From positions 1-64,000 of the forward strand of contig JASBZB010000014.1 of assembly GCA_029983695.1 (NCBI GenBank): a DNA stretch of 64,000 nucleotides. Reading direction: 5' to 3'. Under the pieces are notes generated by a model, which ran no database searches, was not told the origin of the DNA, and saw nothing but the letters and a program-made list of their open reading frames with translations. Shown here in pieces: positions 52,341-61,418 of this stretch. Each line of letters opens with the position of its first letter. The first letter of the stretch is position 1. The position numbers and the translations under genes are program-made. This DNA is from Lutispora sp003527145. Lineage in GTDB: Bacteria > Bacillota > Clostridia > Lutisporales > Lutisporaceae.

Positions 52341-54674
52341 ATGCCAAGCAACATGAAAAGGCTGCCTCTCCTTCCGTTAAGAGGCTTAAGCATATTTCCA
52401 TATATGGTTCTTCATTTTGATGTAGGAAGAGAAAAGTCTGTAAAGGCTTTGGAAGAGGCCATGATAGATGATCAGCTCATATTCCTGGTTACCCAGATGG
52501 ATGCCAATACTGATTTGCCTGAAGAAGAAGATTTCTATAAAGTAGGGACTATTTCCAAGGTAAAGCAGCTGTTAAAGCTTCCCGGGGATACTATCAGAGT
52601 ATTGGTAGAAGGGATATCAAGGGCAGAAATACATTCTATCGTATCCGATGAACCGTTTTTCCTTGCCGATGTTATGGAATACAACAGTGACATAGAGGAT
52701 GGAGAACCGGAAATTGAGGCATTGAAGAGAAGTGTCACAGATGCATTTGAAGAATATGTAAAGTTGAATTCAAAGATAGCGCCGGAAATACTGGTTACAA
52801 TCTCTGCGGTAGATGATGCCGATCGGTTGGCGGATATAATTGCATCAAATATGACGATAAAAATAGAAGAAAAGCAGGAGATACTCGCTAAGTTTGAAGT
52901 CAAAAGCAGGCTTGAAAAGCTTTATTCCGTAATACTTAAGGAGCTGGACATCCTTGAACTGGAAAGAAAGATCAACAACAGGGTTAGAAAGCAAATAGAT
53001 AAAACTCAGAAGGAATATTATTTAAGAGAGCAGTTAAAGGCTATACAAAAGGAATTGGGCGATAAGGACGGCTTTGAAGAAGAGATCGAAGAATACAGGA
53101 ACAAATTAGAAAAGCTTGAGCTTCCTGAAGAGGTAATAAATAAGGTTGAAAAGGAAATAGACAGGCTTACAAAGATGGCGCCGGGTTCACCGGAATCAGG
53201 AGTTATCAGGACTTATCTCGATTGGATATTTGACTTGCCGTGGAACAATGAGACAGATGATAATCTGGATATAAAGAATGCCAGAAATGTGCTGGATGAA
53301 GACCATTACGGCTTAAAAAAGGTGAAGGAAAGGGTATTGGAGTATCTGGCAATACGGAGGCTTTCGAACAATATGAAAGGCCCCATACTTTGCCTTGTAG
53401 GCCCTCCGGGAGTCGGAAAAACCTCCATTGCCAAATCAATAGCCCGGGCTATGGGAAGAAAATTTGTCAGAATGTCTCTCGGCGGAGTCAGAGATGAAGC
53501 AGAGATTCGGGGACATAGGAGAACCTATATTGGAGCAATACCCGGCAGGGTGATATACTATATGAAGCAAGCCGGTACTAGGAATCCCCTTTTCCTTTTG
53601 GATGAGATTGACAAGATGAGCAGTGACTTCAGAGGAGATCCATCTTCGGCACTGCTGGAGGTTCTGGATGCAGAGCAGAATAAGGATTTTAGAGACCATT
53701 ATCTTGAATTGCCCTTTGACCTGTCAAAGGTGATGTTTTTGACTACTGCCAATACTACAGATACTATTCCGGGGCCTTTGCTTGACAGGATGGAAGTCAT
53801 ACACCTGTCCGGCTATACGGAGGAAGAGAAGCTGAACATAGCCAATAAATATCTGATACCGAAGCAGATCAAGGAGCATTCTCTGAAATTGCGAAATGTA
53901 GCCATATCTGAGGCTGCAGTCAGAGATATAATAAACAGGTACACCAGAGAATCCGGAGTAAGAAGCCTGGAAAGAGAACTGGCCAAAGTCATAAGAAAGG
54001 CTGCAACAGAAATAGTTGAAAAGAATAAGAAAACTGTGAGGGTAAATCCTGGAAATCTCAAGAAATTCCTGGGCATACCCAGATATAGATATGACGTCGC
54101 AAATATGAAAAATGAGGTAGGGGTGGTCACAGGCCTGGCTTGGACCTCCGTAGGCGGAGACACTTTATTTATCGAGGTTTCCACTATGCCCGGCACAGGC
54201 AAGCTGGAGCTTACTGGGCATCTGGGAGATGTGATGAAGGAATCTGCCAAGGCAGGGCTCAGCTACATCCGCTCCAGGGCGGACAAATTCGGGATAGATA
54301 AGGATTTCAGCAAAAATGTGGATATACATGTTCATGTGCCCGAAGGCGCAACTCCAAAGGATGGCCCGTCGGCAGGCATAACAATGACCACTGCGCTGCT
54401 CTCTGCGCTGACCGATATACCTGTCAGAAAAGACGTTGCCATGACAGGGGAGATCACCCTGAGGGGCAGGGTTCTGCCCATAGGCGGCTTGAAGGAAAAA
54501 ACCCTGGCAGCCAATAGGGCCGGCATCAAAAAAATCATACTGCCCAAAGAAAATGAGAAAGATCTGGAGGAAATTCCTAATAACGTACGAAAAGCAATGG
54601 AATTCGTATTGGTTGACAGCATGGATGAAGTGCTGAAACATGCCCTATGCAGAGGTGAGGCAAATGATAATTAA
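52341..54674 (+). CDS. lon: ATP-dependent protease Lon (LonA)
   Basis: 777 residues. N-terminal substrate-recognition domain (RLPLLPLRGLSIFPYMVLHF), coiled-coil region about 180-300, AAA+ domain with GPPGVGKTSIAKSIA and FLLDEIDKM, and protease domain with Ser in DGPSAGITMTTALLS and Lys in GGLKEKTLAANRAG. Cytoplasmic quality-control protease. ATG after CAGGAGTG; a GTG nine bases upstream lies in that site. Overlaps engB by 11 nt. Confidence 0.96.
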   Translation: MPSNMKRLPLLPLRGLSIFPYMVLHFDVGREKSVKALEEAMIDDQLIFLVTQMDANTDLPEEEDFYKVGTISKVKQLLKLPGDTIRVLVEGISRAEIHSIVSDEPFFLADVMEYNSDIEDGEPEIEALKRSVTDAFEEYVKLNSKIAPEILVTISAVDDADRLADIIASNMTIKIEEKQEILAKFEVKSRLEKLYSVILKELDILELERKINNRVRKQIDKTQKEYYLREQLKAIQKELGDKDGFEEEIEEYRNKLEKLELPEEVINKVEKEIDRLTKMAPGSPESGVIRTYLDWIFDLPWNNETDDNLDIKNARNVLDEDHYGLKKVKERVLEYLAIRRLSNNMKGPILCLVGPPGVGKTSIAKSIARAMGRKFVRMSLGGVRDEAEIRGHRRTYIGAIPGRVIYYMKQAGTRNPLFLLDEIDKMSSDFRGDPSSALLEVLDAEQNKDFRDHYLELPFDLSKVMFLTTANTTDTIPGPLLDRMEVIHLSGYTEEEKLNIANKYLIPKQIKEHSLKLRNVAISEAAVRDIINRYTRESGVRSLERELAKVIRKAATEIVEKNKKTVRVNPGNLKKFLGIPRYRYDVANMKNEVGVVTGLAWTSVGGDTLFIEVSTMPGTGKLELTGHLGDVMKESAKAGLSYIRSRADKFGIDKDFSKNVDIHVHVPEGATPKDGPSAGITMTTALLSALTDIPVRKDVAMTGEITLRGRVLPIGGLKEKTLAANRAGIKKIILPKENEKDLEEIPNNVRKAMEFVLVDSMDEVLKHALCRGEANDN

Positions 54675-55245
54675 GGACTGCCGATTTTTGATAAGCGCTG
54701 TTTCAAGCAGCCAATATCCTGAAGGACAACTGCCGGAGATAGCTTTCGCCGGCAGGTCCAATGTAGGAAAGTCCTCTCTTATAAACTCCCTTTTGAATAG
54801 AAAAAAGCTGGTTAAAGTAAGCTCAAATCCGGGAAAAACGAGAACCATCAATTTTTTTATGATAAACGAAGAATTGATATTTGTGGACCTTCCCGGCTAC
54901 GGATATGCGGCAGTATCCAATGCAGAAAAGCTCAAATGGGGGACTATGATCGAAGAGTATCTGACCAAGAGGGATAATTTGAAATCTGTTGTGCTTTTGG
55001 TGGATATCCGCCATAAGCCTACGGCTGACGATAAGATGATGTACGACTTTATAAAGCACTATATGGAAAAGGTCATCATCGTAGCTACGAAGAGAGATAA
55101 AATCAGCAATAATGTTTTAGGGAAAAATTTAAGGACTATAAAAGAGACCTTGGGAACTGATGAAAAGGATATTTTAATATCCTATTCTTCCGAGAACCAT
55201 AACGGAAGAGAAGAACTCTGGGAAGAGATAATGAGATCATTTTGA
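54664..55245 (+). CDS. engB: Ribosome biogenesis GTPase EngB/YsxC
   Basis: 193 residues. G1 GRSNVGKSSLINSLL, G3 DLPGYGYA, G4 TKRDKI and the typical start DCRFLISAVSSSQYP. Essential GTPase for large-subunit assembly. Start at the ATG inside the end of lon, with AGAGGTGAG upstream; the longer frame belongs to lon sequence. Translationally coupled to lon. Confidence 0.95.
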   Translation: MIIKDCRFLISAVSSSQYPEGQLPEIAFAGRSNVGKSSLINSLLNRKKLVKVSSNPGKTRTINFFMINEELIFVDLPGYGYAAVSNAEKLKWGTMIEEYLTKRDNLKSVVLLVDIRHKPTADDKMMYDFIKHYMEKVIIVATKRDKISNNVLGKNLRTIKETLGTDEKDILISYSSENHNGREELWEEIMRSF

Positions 55246-55270
55246 ATCAGCTGAATCAGGAGGGAAGATA

Positions 55271-56032
55271 TTGGATGCTATACGCTACATTGTATTTATA
55301 TTTGTATTCCTAATAGTTAATACACCCATATACCTCCAGCTTTACAGAGTCTTTCTCATAAATAAAAAACCAATAACAATAATTTCATTGACGGCATTAT
55401 ATTGGTTTGGAGCTATCTTCACAGAAAATTTCATACCTTTCATAGTCGTTATCCTGCTGCTTTATCGGTATCATCTTAAGGTGAATTGCTCCGAAGGAGC
55501 AAGAGAAGATGCTCTGGGGCATAAGGCGGATGATGGGGAAAGCTATATGAGAGATATTAATGTGTGGCGCTTTGACAGGCACAGCGTATTAAATGTTACA
55601 ATTGCTACATTGGTGGCCAAGGTGCTCGTCACAATAATAAATGCCATATATATAAACATGCTTAGCCTTATTGTGAAAACTGAGATACAGCCTCAGGAGG
55701 TCGTGACGGACTTTTATGAATCCGGCTTCTGGCCCAGGTTTGTCTTATTTTTCGTTATCGTAATATTCGCTCCCTTTGTAGAGGAATATGTATTCAGATA
55801 CTTTTTGTATGATAAACTGTTTCTCCCAAGAATGCCAAGGGGCTTTGCAGCATTTTTGTCCGCTATCATATTTACTACGGCCCACTATAATTTGAGCGGC
55901 ATACCCTCTTTTTTCGGCCTTGCCCTGTTTTGCACCTATATGTATGAGAAAAGGGGATATTTCGCAGCGGTGACAGCCCACATGGTATTCAATCTCAGCA
56001 CCGTGATATTGCTTGTGTTCATTAAGATGTAA
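55271..56032 (+). CDS. CPBP-family intramembrane glutamic protease
   Basis: 253 residues with a TTG start after AGGAGGG. About six to seven membrane segments. CPBP/Abi motifs are present: EEYVFR (EExxxR), FTTAHYN (FxxxH) and HMVFN (HxxxN/D). Family members process peptides or prenylated proteins in the membrane. A polar loop of about 40 residues separates segments 3 and 4. Probably co-transcribed with lon-engB; ends in a hairpin terminator. Confidence 0.88.
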   Translation: MDAIRYIVFIFVFLIVNTPIYLQLYRVFLINKKPITIISLTALYWFGAIFTENFIPFIVVILLLYRYHLKVNCSEGAREDALGHKADDGESYMRDINVWRFDRHSVLNVTIATLVAKVLVTIINAIYINMLSLIVKTEIQPQEVVTDFYESGFWPRFVLFFVIVIFAPFVEEYVFRYFLYDKLFLPRMPRGFAAFLSAIIFTTAHYNLSGIPSFFGLALFCTYMYEKRGYFAAVTAHMVFNLSTVILLVFIKM

Positions 56033-56076
56033 GCCAGTATCTTTGCCTAGCTGGTATAAATTAGAGCAAATTTTGA

Positions 56077-56115
56077 CAAAGGATGATAAGCCTGAGCTTC
56101 TCATCCTTTATTTAT
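56077..56115 (+). terminator. Terminator after the CPBP gene
   Basis: AAAGGATGATAAGC pairs with GCTTCTCATCCTTT (two mismatches) around CTGA, followed by ATTTAT. Marks the end of the conserved block; base composition turns more AT-rich beyond it. Confidence 0.65.
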
Positions 56116-56286
56116 ATACTGCTTTTCTGCAGCTGATATCTTTGAAACATATCTAAGCTTTAGAGACATATGATTATATATAATTACGACTTATGTTAAT
56201 AATCTACTACTGTTCCCGAACCAACTTCTTCAACGTTTGCTATATTTGATAACATTATTTTATATTTTAATGAAGCGGTGGACTAG

Positions 56287-57252
56287 ATGGGCACAATGGT
56301 AGAGGTAAGAAGGGACCTTAAAAAGTATTTTAAGACACCCAAGGGATTGCTTCATGCGGTAGATGGTATAAATTTTGAGATAGAAAAAGGTAAAACTTTA
56401 GGTATAGTAGGAGAATCAGGATGTGGAAAATCTACACTGGGAAGAGTCATATTGCGGCTCCTTGAGCCAACGGACGGAGAAATATTTTTTGAGGGAAATG
56501 ATATTACGGACATAGATAGTTCTACTCTCAAGAAGGTGAGAAAGGATATGCAGATGATATTTCAAGATCCTTTTTCATCCCTTAATCCCCGCATAACCGT
56601 ATCTGAAATTATTTCAGAGCCTATACATATTTATAGAACCTGCAAAGATAGCAAAGAATTAGGTAAAAAGGTGACTGAACTTATGGATACGGTAGGCTTG
56701 GCTCGACGCCTGCAGAATACATATCCACATGAGCTTGATGGAGGAAGAAGGCAGCGCATAGGAATTGCCAGAGCTCTTGCGCTGAATCCAAAATTTATTG
56801 TGTGTGATGAGCCTGTATCTTCTCTTGACGTGTCAATTCAAGCACAAATTTTAAATTTAATGATGGATTTGCAGGATGAAAAAAAGCTGACATATATGTT
56901 CATAACCCATAATTTATCTGTCGTTAAACATATTTCAGATGATATTGGTGTCATGTATCTTGGCAACATGGTTGAGAAGTGTCCGTCGGATATGTTGTTT
57001 GAAAGGAATTATCATCCATACACCAAAGCTCTTTTATCAGCTATTCCAAAAGTAAATATTGATGCTCCCAGAAATCGTATTTTACTCAAGGGTGAGATTT
57101 CATCACCGATCAATCCAAAACCGGGCTGCCGCTTTGCCCCGCGTTGTATATATGCTAAACCGGAATGCTTTAATAATCAGCCGGAGCTTTTAGAAATAGA
57201 GCAAGAGCATTTTGTTGCATGCCATTTGGTTGGTGAAATTAATAATATTTAG
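56287..57252 (+). CDS. Orphan oligopeptide ABC transporter ATPase (OppF type)
   Basis: 321 residues, intact. Walker A GESGCGKSTLGR, signature LDGGRRQRIGIARA (a variant of LSGGQ seen in other OppF-type proteins), Walker B FIVCDEPVSSLD, H-loop FITHNLSVV, C-terminal CRFAPRCIYAKPEC cluster. No permease, OppD or binding protein adjoins it, and the ribosome site (AGCGGTGG) is poor. It and the broken amidohydrolase downstream look like leftovers of a peptide-uptake operon. It could still complement another Opp system, such as that at 24.7 kb. Confidence 0.85.
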   Translation: MGTMVEVRRDLKKYFKTPKGLLHAVDGINFEIEKGKTLGIVGESGCGKSTLGRVILRLLEPTDGEIFFEGNDITDIDSSTLKKVRKDMQMIFQDPFSSLNPRITVSEIISEPIHIYRTCKDSKELGKKVTELMDTVGLARRLQNTYPHELDGGRRQRIGIARALALNPKFIVCDEPVSSLDVSIQAQILNLMMDLQDEKKLTYMFITHNLSVVKHISDDIGVMYLGNMVEKCPSDMLFERNYHPYTKALLSAIPKVNIDAPRNRILLKGEISSPINPKPGCRFAPRCIYAKPECFNNQPELLEIEQEHFVACHLVGEINNI

Positions 57253-57262
57253 GGGTGGCTAT

Positions 57263-57988
57263 ATGATTTTTGATGCACATGCACATTATGGTGATAAGGA
57301 CTTGATGGAAATAGTGACAGCTAATAGTCTTCTGCGTGATATATTTCCTTATTATAAAACCATTCAATTTAAGCATATGAGGGACTATGACGGCTATATG
57401 CAGGAGCAGGGGCAGAGCAAAATTGCCTATATTCCCTTTGTTTATAGAGAACTGTAAAAGATTGGGGAAAATAAAAAAATACTGGAATATGCAAAAGATA
57501 GAGATTTTGTTTATCCTTATGTTTTGATGGATGAGGAAAACGTTAATTTCGTAAAAGATCATCACAAGGATATTGTAGGAGTTAAAGAGCATTTAGTCAT
57601 GCATGAAACAGCTCTTAACGACAAACGTGTGGCTATTTTTGAGGATATTAATAAATATGATCTGAATATTCTTTTGCACACAAGGGCAAATGTACGGGTG
57701 GATTATGTGAAAAGCATTCTTAAGCTTTTTCCCTATATAAAAATTCATGTTGCTCATCTTGGAAGAGCTACTGCAGACAATCTGCAGTTCATATATGATA
57801 TTCTGGAGAGCTTTAAGCCATATGGGAACATATTCTTCGATACTTCAACGATTAGACAGCCGGAGGCATTGGAGTATGCGGTCAGAATAGTTGGCAGAAA
57901 CCGTCATTCAATTATGCTAAAGCCCCCGCTGAGCTTAAGTCTTGAGCAGGCAAAAAGCTTTATCAACGCATTATATGAAATTTCTTAG
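57263..57988 (+). pseudogene. Amidohydrolase-like protein interrupted by an in-frame stop
   Basis: The N-terminal part starts MIFDAHAHYGDKDLMEIV with the metal-binding HxH of TIM-barrel amidohydrolases and stops at a TAA at 57455-57457 after PFVYREL. The same frame, with no shift, continues KIGENKKILEYAKDRDFVYP and runs to SLEQAKSFINALYEIS, including VHVAHLG-like KIHVAHLGRA. The usual GSD motif with the catalytic Asp near the C-terminus appears as IMLKPPLSL and seems lost. Nonsense mutation plus loss of an active-site motif argue for decay. 10 nt behind the orphan OppF. Confidence 0.8.
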
Positions 57989-58049
57989 CTAAGGGGGCGA
58001 TTTCCATCTTTTCTTTTTGCGTTTCGAAATTCGAGTTGCTATAGAATTG

Positions 58050-58100
58050 ATATCAACACATTGGTCGATAAAAATATCGACCAATGTGTTGATATTTTTA
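58050..58100. terminator. 21-bp perfect hairpin before the toxin-antitoxin pair
   Basis: Arms 58050-58070 and 58075-58095 are fully complementary (outer ATATCAACACATTGG and CCAATGTGTTGATAT) with an AAAA loop, followed by TTTTA. Ends the OppF-amidohydrolase unit; also insulates the TA operon. Confidence 0.75.
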
Positions 58101-58171
58101 GCATTTTCTCATATAATAATATTAAAGAATTTAGATAAATTATGAATGATAGAAAAGGTGATGTATAAGCT

Positions 58172-58507
58172 ATGAGGAAAGAATCTGTATCGATGAAAAG
58201 TATCATGGATATGATCGTGCCGATTACCCGGTTTAATCGTGGCGAAGCCAGTAAAATTTTTGATGAAGTGGACGAAAAGGGCTTTAAATTAGTGCTGAAA
58301 AACAATGTTCTTGCTTGTGTATTGGTTCAGCCCGAGCGTTATGAAGCTATGGTTGAAGCATTGGAAGATTACGCTTTGTACTTTGAAGCTGAAAGACGGA
58401 CGAAAAGCGCAGAAAGCGAAGGATTTATCAGTTCTGAAAAGGTATATGCAGATCTCGGAATCAATGAATCTGATTTGGATGATATTGAAGTGGAGATTGA
58501 GCAATGA
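58172..58507 (+). CDS. Phd/YefM-type antitoxin
   Basis: 111 residues. The segment ITRFNRGEASKIFDEVDEKG and LKNNVLACVLVQPERYEAMVEALED is the Phd/YefM DNA-binding domain pattern; the acidic C-terminus (ESDLDDIEVEIEQ) is the usual toxin-neutralising part. Overlaps the toxin gene by 4 nt (ATGA). Expected to repress its own operon together with the toxin. No obvious operator palindrome other than the hairpin upstream. Confidence 0.85.
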   Translation: MRKESVSMKSIMDMIVPITRFNRGEASKIFDEVDEKGFKLVLKNNVLACVLVQPERYEAMVEALEDYALYFEAERRTKSAESEGFISSEKVYADLGINESDLDDIEVEIEQ

Positions 58508-58821
58508 AATGGACGGTAGAATATACAAAGGAAGCAGAAAATGACTTGAGATCTCTTGACGGAGCGCAGCGTCTACAGGTATTGAAAGCTATTAAAAAAG
58601 TATCGGTGAATCCGCTTCCTAATTCAGAGGGCGGTTATGGAAAGCCTTTAGGAAATCATTTGTCAAGCAAATTGACAGGTTATATGAAAATAAAGCTCTT
58701 AAAGTTTGGATTGCGGGTTGTATATGCCATAGAGAATCAAGGAAATATTATGAGAATTATCATTATATCCGTACGGGATGATGAAACAATTTATAAAATG
58801 GCCCAGGAAAGAATTAAATAA
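58504..58821 (+). CDS. RelE/ParE-family toxin
   Basis: 105 residues. Starts MKWTVEYTKEAENDLRSLDG, basic centre with KPLGNHLSSKLTGYMKIKLL and a RVVYAIENQGNIMRIIIISV strand pair, the RelE mRNA-interferase fold. Probably cleaves ribosome-bound mRNA, though ParE-type gyrase inhibition cannot be excluded. Forms a type II toxin-antitoxin module with the gene upstream. Confidence 0.85.
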   Translation: MKWTVEYTKEAENDLRSLDGAQRLQVLKAIKKVSVNPLPNSEGGYGKPLGNHLSSKLTGYMKIKLLKFGLRVVYAIENQGNIMRIIIISVRDDETIYKMAQERIK

Positions 58822-58891
58822 TGGCTAATATAGGACAGGTTGTATAAAAGCAGAAACGCCTACCTAATAAAGGGGGATTTTGAGACACTGG

Positions 58892-59218
58892 CTATGTAAT
58901 TCTTTTTTTGATGCTTTCGGAACGAGCGATAAGGTAAAGCACCATAGAAAAGATAGCATATATGACTACATTAAACATGCTTAATTCCTTTGAAACAATT
59001 TTATATGCGATTGAGAATGATATTGTAGTAATAATTATAAGGGCAATATTGCAAATCTTATTATTCAATCTGTATAAATAATCTGTTATAAAAATAGCAG
59101 CGGTGAATATCAGGCTTACAGTCAATGCTGTCGCTAAATCAGTTACTCTTGAATATAAAAATGTTATTACTACAATAAATAATAGAGCCCCTATACATTT
59201 ATAAGCGTATTTTTTCAT
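58892..59218 (-). CDS. Small four-helix membrane protein (intact member of a local paralogue family)
   Basis: 108 residues, MKKYAYKCIGALLFIVVITF onward, four hydrophobic segments and a basic tail (RSESIKKRIT). Ribosome site GAGGTGGTG. Two degraded relatives lie nearby: the pseudogene at 62158-62304 shares YKIVSKEL and ARSE-IRK, and the 41-residue ORF at 60446-60571 shares the KELSIS region. No known family recognised. Confidence 0.65.
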   Translation of the reverse strand: MKKYAYKCIGALLFIVVITFLYSRVTDLATALTVSLIFTAAIFITDYLYRLNNKICNIALIIITTISFSIAYKIVSKELSMFNVVIYAIFSMVLYLIARSESIKKRIT

Positions 59219-59321
59219 ATAATCACACCACCTCTATTAGCTTAAAATTGACAACTGAAATATACTTTACGAGGCCATAAGATTTCTTTCCATGCTCGAA
59301 TCTAAATCTCCAACGGTTATA

Positions 59322-60014
59322 TCATCTCAAATAATCCAACATGGCCTTGACTTGGTCTGTACCGGATTTCATGCTCTTATTTCCATTTTCAATCATATTT
59401 TTTAGCTCTTTATCCATTACAGCATCTTTTGCATATAGTACACCATCATCAATCAAAAAGCATCCTTGCTCACCGCCCTTGATAAAGTAAGTATTTTCTC
59501 CACTTTTTGACTGGTCTCCGAGCAATAGGATGTACTCCTTGCCCTCTTTTAGTATATAGTCTTCATCACTTAGAGAGCCTGACTTAAGTACATATATTTC
59601 GTCAACAGCCTTTCCTTTTATTGTATTTGTGACCATGATAGTATTTTTAATGCCTATTTCGCTATACTCGGATTGTCCGATAACCTTTCCTATTACTATC
59701 AAATCAGCATTATTTTTTACACCTTCCAATGACTCCTCATAGTCTAAATAAAACGCCTCTGTATTATTGGCCCTAGTGGTATCTAGGCTATTGCTCTCTT
59801 CAATGGCTTGATAAACTTTAGCAGGATTAAAAATTTCTTCAGTTATTATCTCATTAATTTCAACAGACATAAGCTGGCCCTTTTCGTTAATTTTATAGGT
59901 TTTTTTATCAAGAATATTATTCGATATGGCATAGTTTATACTATAGGAGCCGATTATTACACCAAGAATAATTGCAAATACCATTGTTATATTCATTTTT
60001 TTATATTTAACCAT
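59322..60014 (-). CDS. Hypothetical exported/membrane-anchored protein
   Basis: 230 residues. Signal anchor at about 8-30 (NITMVFAIILGVIIGSYSIN), then a soluble domain with ADLIVIGKVIGQSEY..NTIMVTNTIKGKAVDEIYVLKSG and LKEGKEYILLLGDQS. This alternation (secretion, 'V-x-G-K/T-V', 'F-KG', 'Y-L-L-L') resembles small OB/NTR-like beta barrels; inference only. ATG after GGGAGGT. Follows the 93-residue membrane gene by 55 nt in a leftward unit. Confidence 0.65.
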   Translation of the reverse strand: MVKYKKMNITMVFAIILGVIIGSYSINYAISNNILDKKTYKINEKGQLMSVEINEIITEEIFNPAKVYQAIEESNSLDTTRANNTEAFYLDYEESLEGVKNNADLIVIGKVIGQSEYSEIGIKNTIMVTNTIKGKAVDEIYVLKSGSLSDEDYILKEGKEYILLLGDQSKSGENTYFIKGGEQGCFLIDDGVLYAKDAVMDKELKNMIENGNKSMKSGTDQVKAMLDYLR

Positions 60015-60069
60015 ATATTTTATACCTCCCTGTAGTCTATATTTGGACTTCCATAGGTTGTACGCTGCC

Positions 60070-60351
60070 TTAATTTTTAGCTGTTATACAATTGCCGCCA
60101 ATAACATAGAAAAAAGCTGCAGCAACAATGATTAAGAAACTTCTTATATTCAATAAATATTCAAAGCTTGTGATCTTGAGCAATATACCGCTTATGACAA
60201 ATGTTGCCATACCTAAAATAAATCTATCTCTTTTTTTGAGATTATCAATCTGCTTGTTTATCCAGTTTATAAGTCCGGTGATTTTAAGTATATAGTATAT
60301 AATAAGGCCTGATATGATCACTAGTACCATATATTTAATTATCCATAACAT
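60070..60351 (-). CDS. Small three-helix membrane protein
   Basis: 93 residues with hydrophobic segments at about 8-27, 43-62 and 67-86, joined by a basic loop (NKQIDNLKKRDR). No family recognised. GAGGGAGGG lies upstream at long spacing. A conserved promoter-like element (60382-60433) sits 30 nt before the start, so this is the first gene of a leftward unit. Confidence 0.55.
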   Translation of the reverse strand: MLWIIKYMVLVIISGLIIYYILKITGLINWINKQIDNLKKRDRFILGMATFVISGILLKITSFEYLLNIRSFLIIVAAAFFYVIGGNCITAKN

Positions 60352-60381
60352 TAATATTACAAGCCCTCCCTCATTTGTCCT

Positions 60382-60433
60382 CTACCTATATAACGAAATG
60401 AAGAGGGTATTTGTGACACTTGTTCTAAAAATT
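60382..60433 (-). promoter_or_regulatory. ECF-sigma-like promoter element, copy 1
   Basis: Read on the minus strand: GAACAAGTGTCACAAA, then CCCTCTTCATTT, then CGTTATATAGG. TGTCACA and CGTTATA are separated by 16 nt, the layout of ECF-type promoters (-35 core, -10 with CGT). A 51-nt stretch is shared with 62861-62911 at 49 of 51 positions, far more conserved than the surroundings. Confidence 0.5.
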
Positions 60434-60445
60434 ATTTTTATAAAA

Positions 60446-60571
60446 CTATTTTATTAAAGAAAAGAGACAGACTGCACATGTAATTATACTAGATATGCTT
60501 AACTCCTTTGGTGGCATATTGCTATAATATGCAAAGATGAGACTGAGACAAAGCAGCAGTGCAGCAAACAT
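60446..60571 (-). pseudogene. Short membrane ORF, remnant of the 58892-59218 family
   Basis: 41 residues (MFAALLLCLSLIFAYY followed by KELSISSIITCAV) with two hydrophobic segments. It shares the KELS-I-S-x-x-IIxxAV region with the intact paralogue. Immediately upstream in the leader a GTG-AAG-AAA-AAA start resembling the paralogue's MKK is out of frame by one base in an A run, so this looks like a frameshifted, truncated copy. Confidence 0.5.
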
Positions 60572-60668
60572 TAAGTTTTTTTCTTCACATGCTCCCCCTC
60601 CTACTGGAGAATTTTTATGTCGGGCAACTTTTATCCCCTGTTATATATATCGGTTATATAATGATAAA
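60572..60668 (-). repeat. Duplicated leader sequence, copy 1
   Basis: About 97 nt highly similar to 62362-62459 (shared blocks TTCTTCACATGCTCC and GTTATATATATCGGTTATAT). On the minus strand it carries GGAGGGGG next to GTG-AAG-AAA, i.e. a ribosome site and start region for the decayed membrane gene. Confidence 0.65.
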
Positions 60669-60703
60669 TTTATACTTCTGCTGAGTTCATTATATCCGGT
60701 ATC

Positions 60704-61402
60704 TTATTGATAATGTGGATTTATTATTTCAATTTCTATGCCTTCTTCAATATCCTTTGTCTTGCTTTCCCAATATTCTCTATATCTTTTATTGATATCC
60801 GGGCTCATAATAATTTTATTTTCAGTTTTTTGAACTTCGGGCAATATCCCTAATTCTATACCTTCTTTAATAAAGCTATTCTTTAAATTTTCAATAGCAT
60901 AGTATAGCTGAATCTGATCAGGGCGAAAATCCGACCAGTATTGCTCTTCTGTCAAGCCTAATGCTTTGATATAATCTTTCATGAAAGTTTTTCCTTCTTC
61001 TTCGAGTTCTTGATCATAAATTTCTTTTTCTTTCAAAGACAGCGCTTTAGCTTCCTCAATAGAAATGTCTAATCCATTATCTTTAGCCATTTCGTATAAT
61101 ACTTTTATTTTGGCTCTCCTTCCAATGACATCCACATAACTATCTGAATCTTTAATTGTTCCGTCCATATTATAAAGCTTTTTATACATTTCAACTTCAT
61201 CTTTGTAAATTTCTATGCCATTTGCTTTGGCAACAACCTCTTTATTATCCAAGCTCATATGTTCTTTGATAATCTGCCCTAATTCTAAGACCTCCGATTT
61301 ACCCAGAGGCATTATTTCATAATTGCTGACTGCGTTAGCTATTGAAATAGCAGTAAAAATCAGAATGCCTGATATTATAAAAATATTAACCTTTCTTTTC
61401 AT
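60704..61402 (-). CDS. Exported SurA-N-like protein without PPIase domain
   Basis: 232 residues. Signal sequence MKRKVNIFIISGILIFTAIS, then helical region with VVAKANGIEIYKDEVEMYKKL, IKVLYEMAKDNGLDISIEEA and LGLTEEQYWSDFRPDQIQLYYA, the pattern of the SurA/PrsA N-terminal chaperone domain. The parvulin domain that usually follows is absent. Ribosome site GGAGGTG. Begins 16 nt after the exported protein gene at 61419, so the two are probably co-transcribed. Confidence 0.7.
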   Translation of the reverse strand: MKRKVNIFIISGILIFTAISIANAVSNYEIMPLGKSEVLELGQIIKEHMSLDNKEVVAKANGIEIYKDEVEMYKKLYNMDGTIKDSDSYVDVIGRRAKIKVLYEMAKDNGLDISIEEAKALSLKEKEIYDQELEEEGKTFMKDYIKALGLTEEQYWSDFRPDQIQLYYAIENLKNSFIKEGIELGILPEVQKTENKIIMSPDINKRYREYWESKTKDIEEGIEIEIINPHYQ

Positions 61403-61418
61403 TAACTACACCTCCAAA

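Noticed and set aside
50423..54674. Two adjacent Lon genes as an unusual duplication
   Set aside because: lonB followed by lon (lonA) is a standard arrangement in Clostridia and Bacilli. The two proteins differ in architecture (membrane anchor versus long N-domain).
56740..56790. ABC signature LDGGRRQ in the orphan OppF as a sign of inactivation
   Set aside because: This variant occurs in other OppF-type ATPases, and Walker A, Walker B and the H-loop are intact, so it is not evidence of loss of function.
57455..57457. Recoding (selenocysteine or pyrrolysine) at the amidohydrolase stop
   Set aside because: The stop is TAA, not TGA or TAG, and an active-site motif downstream is also lost, so decay is the simpler reading.
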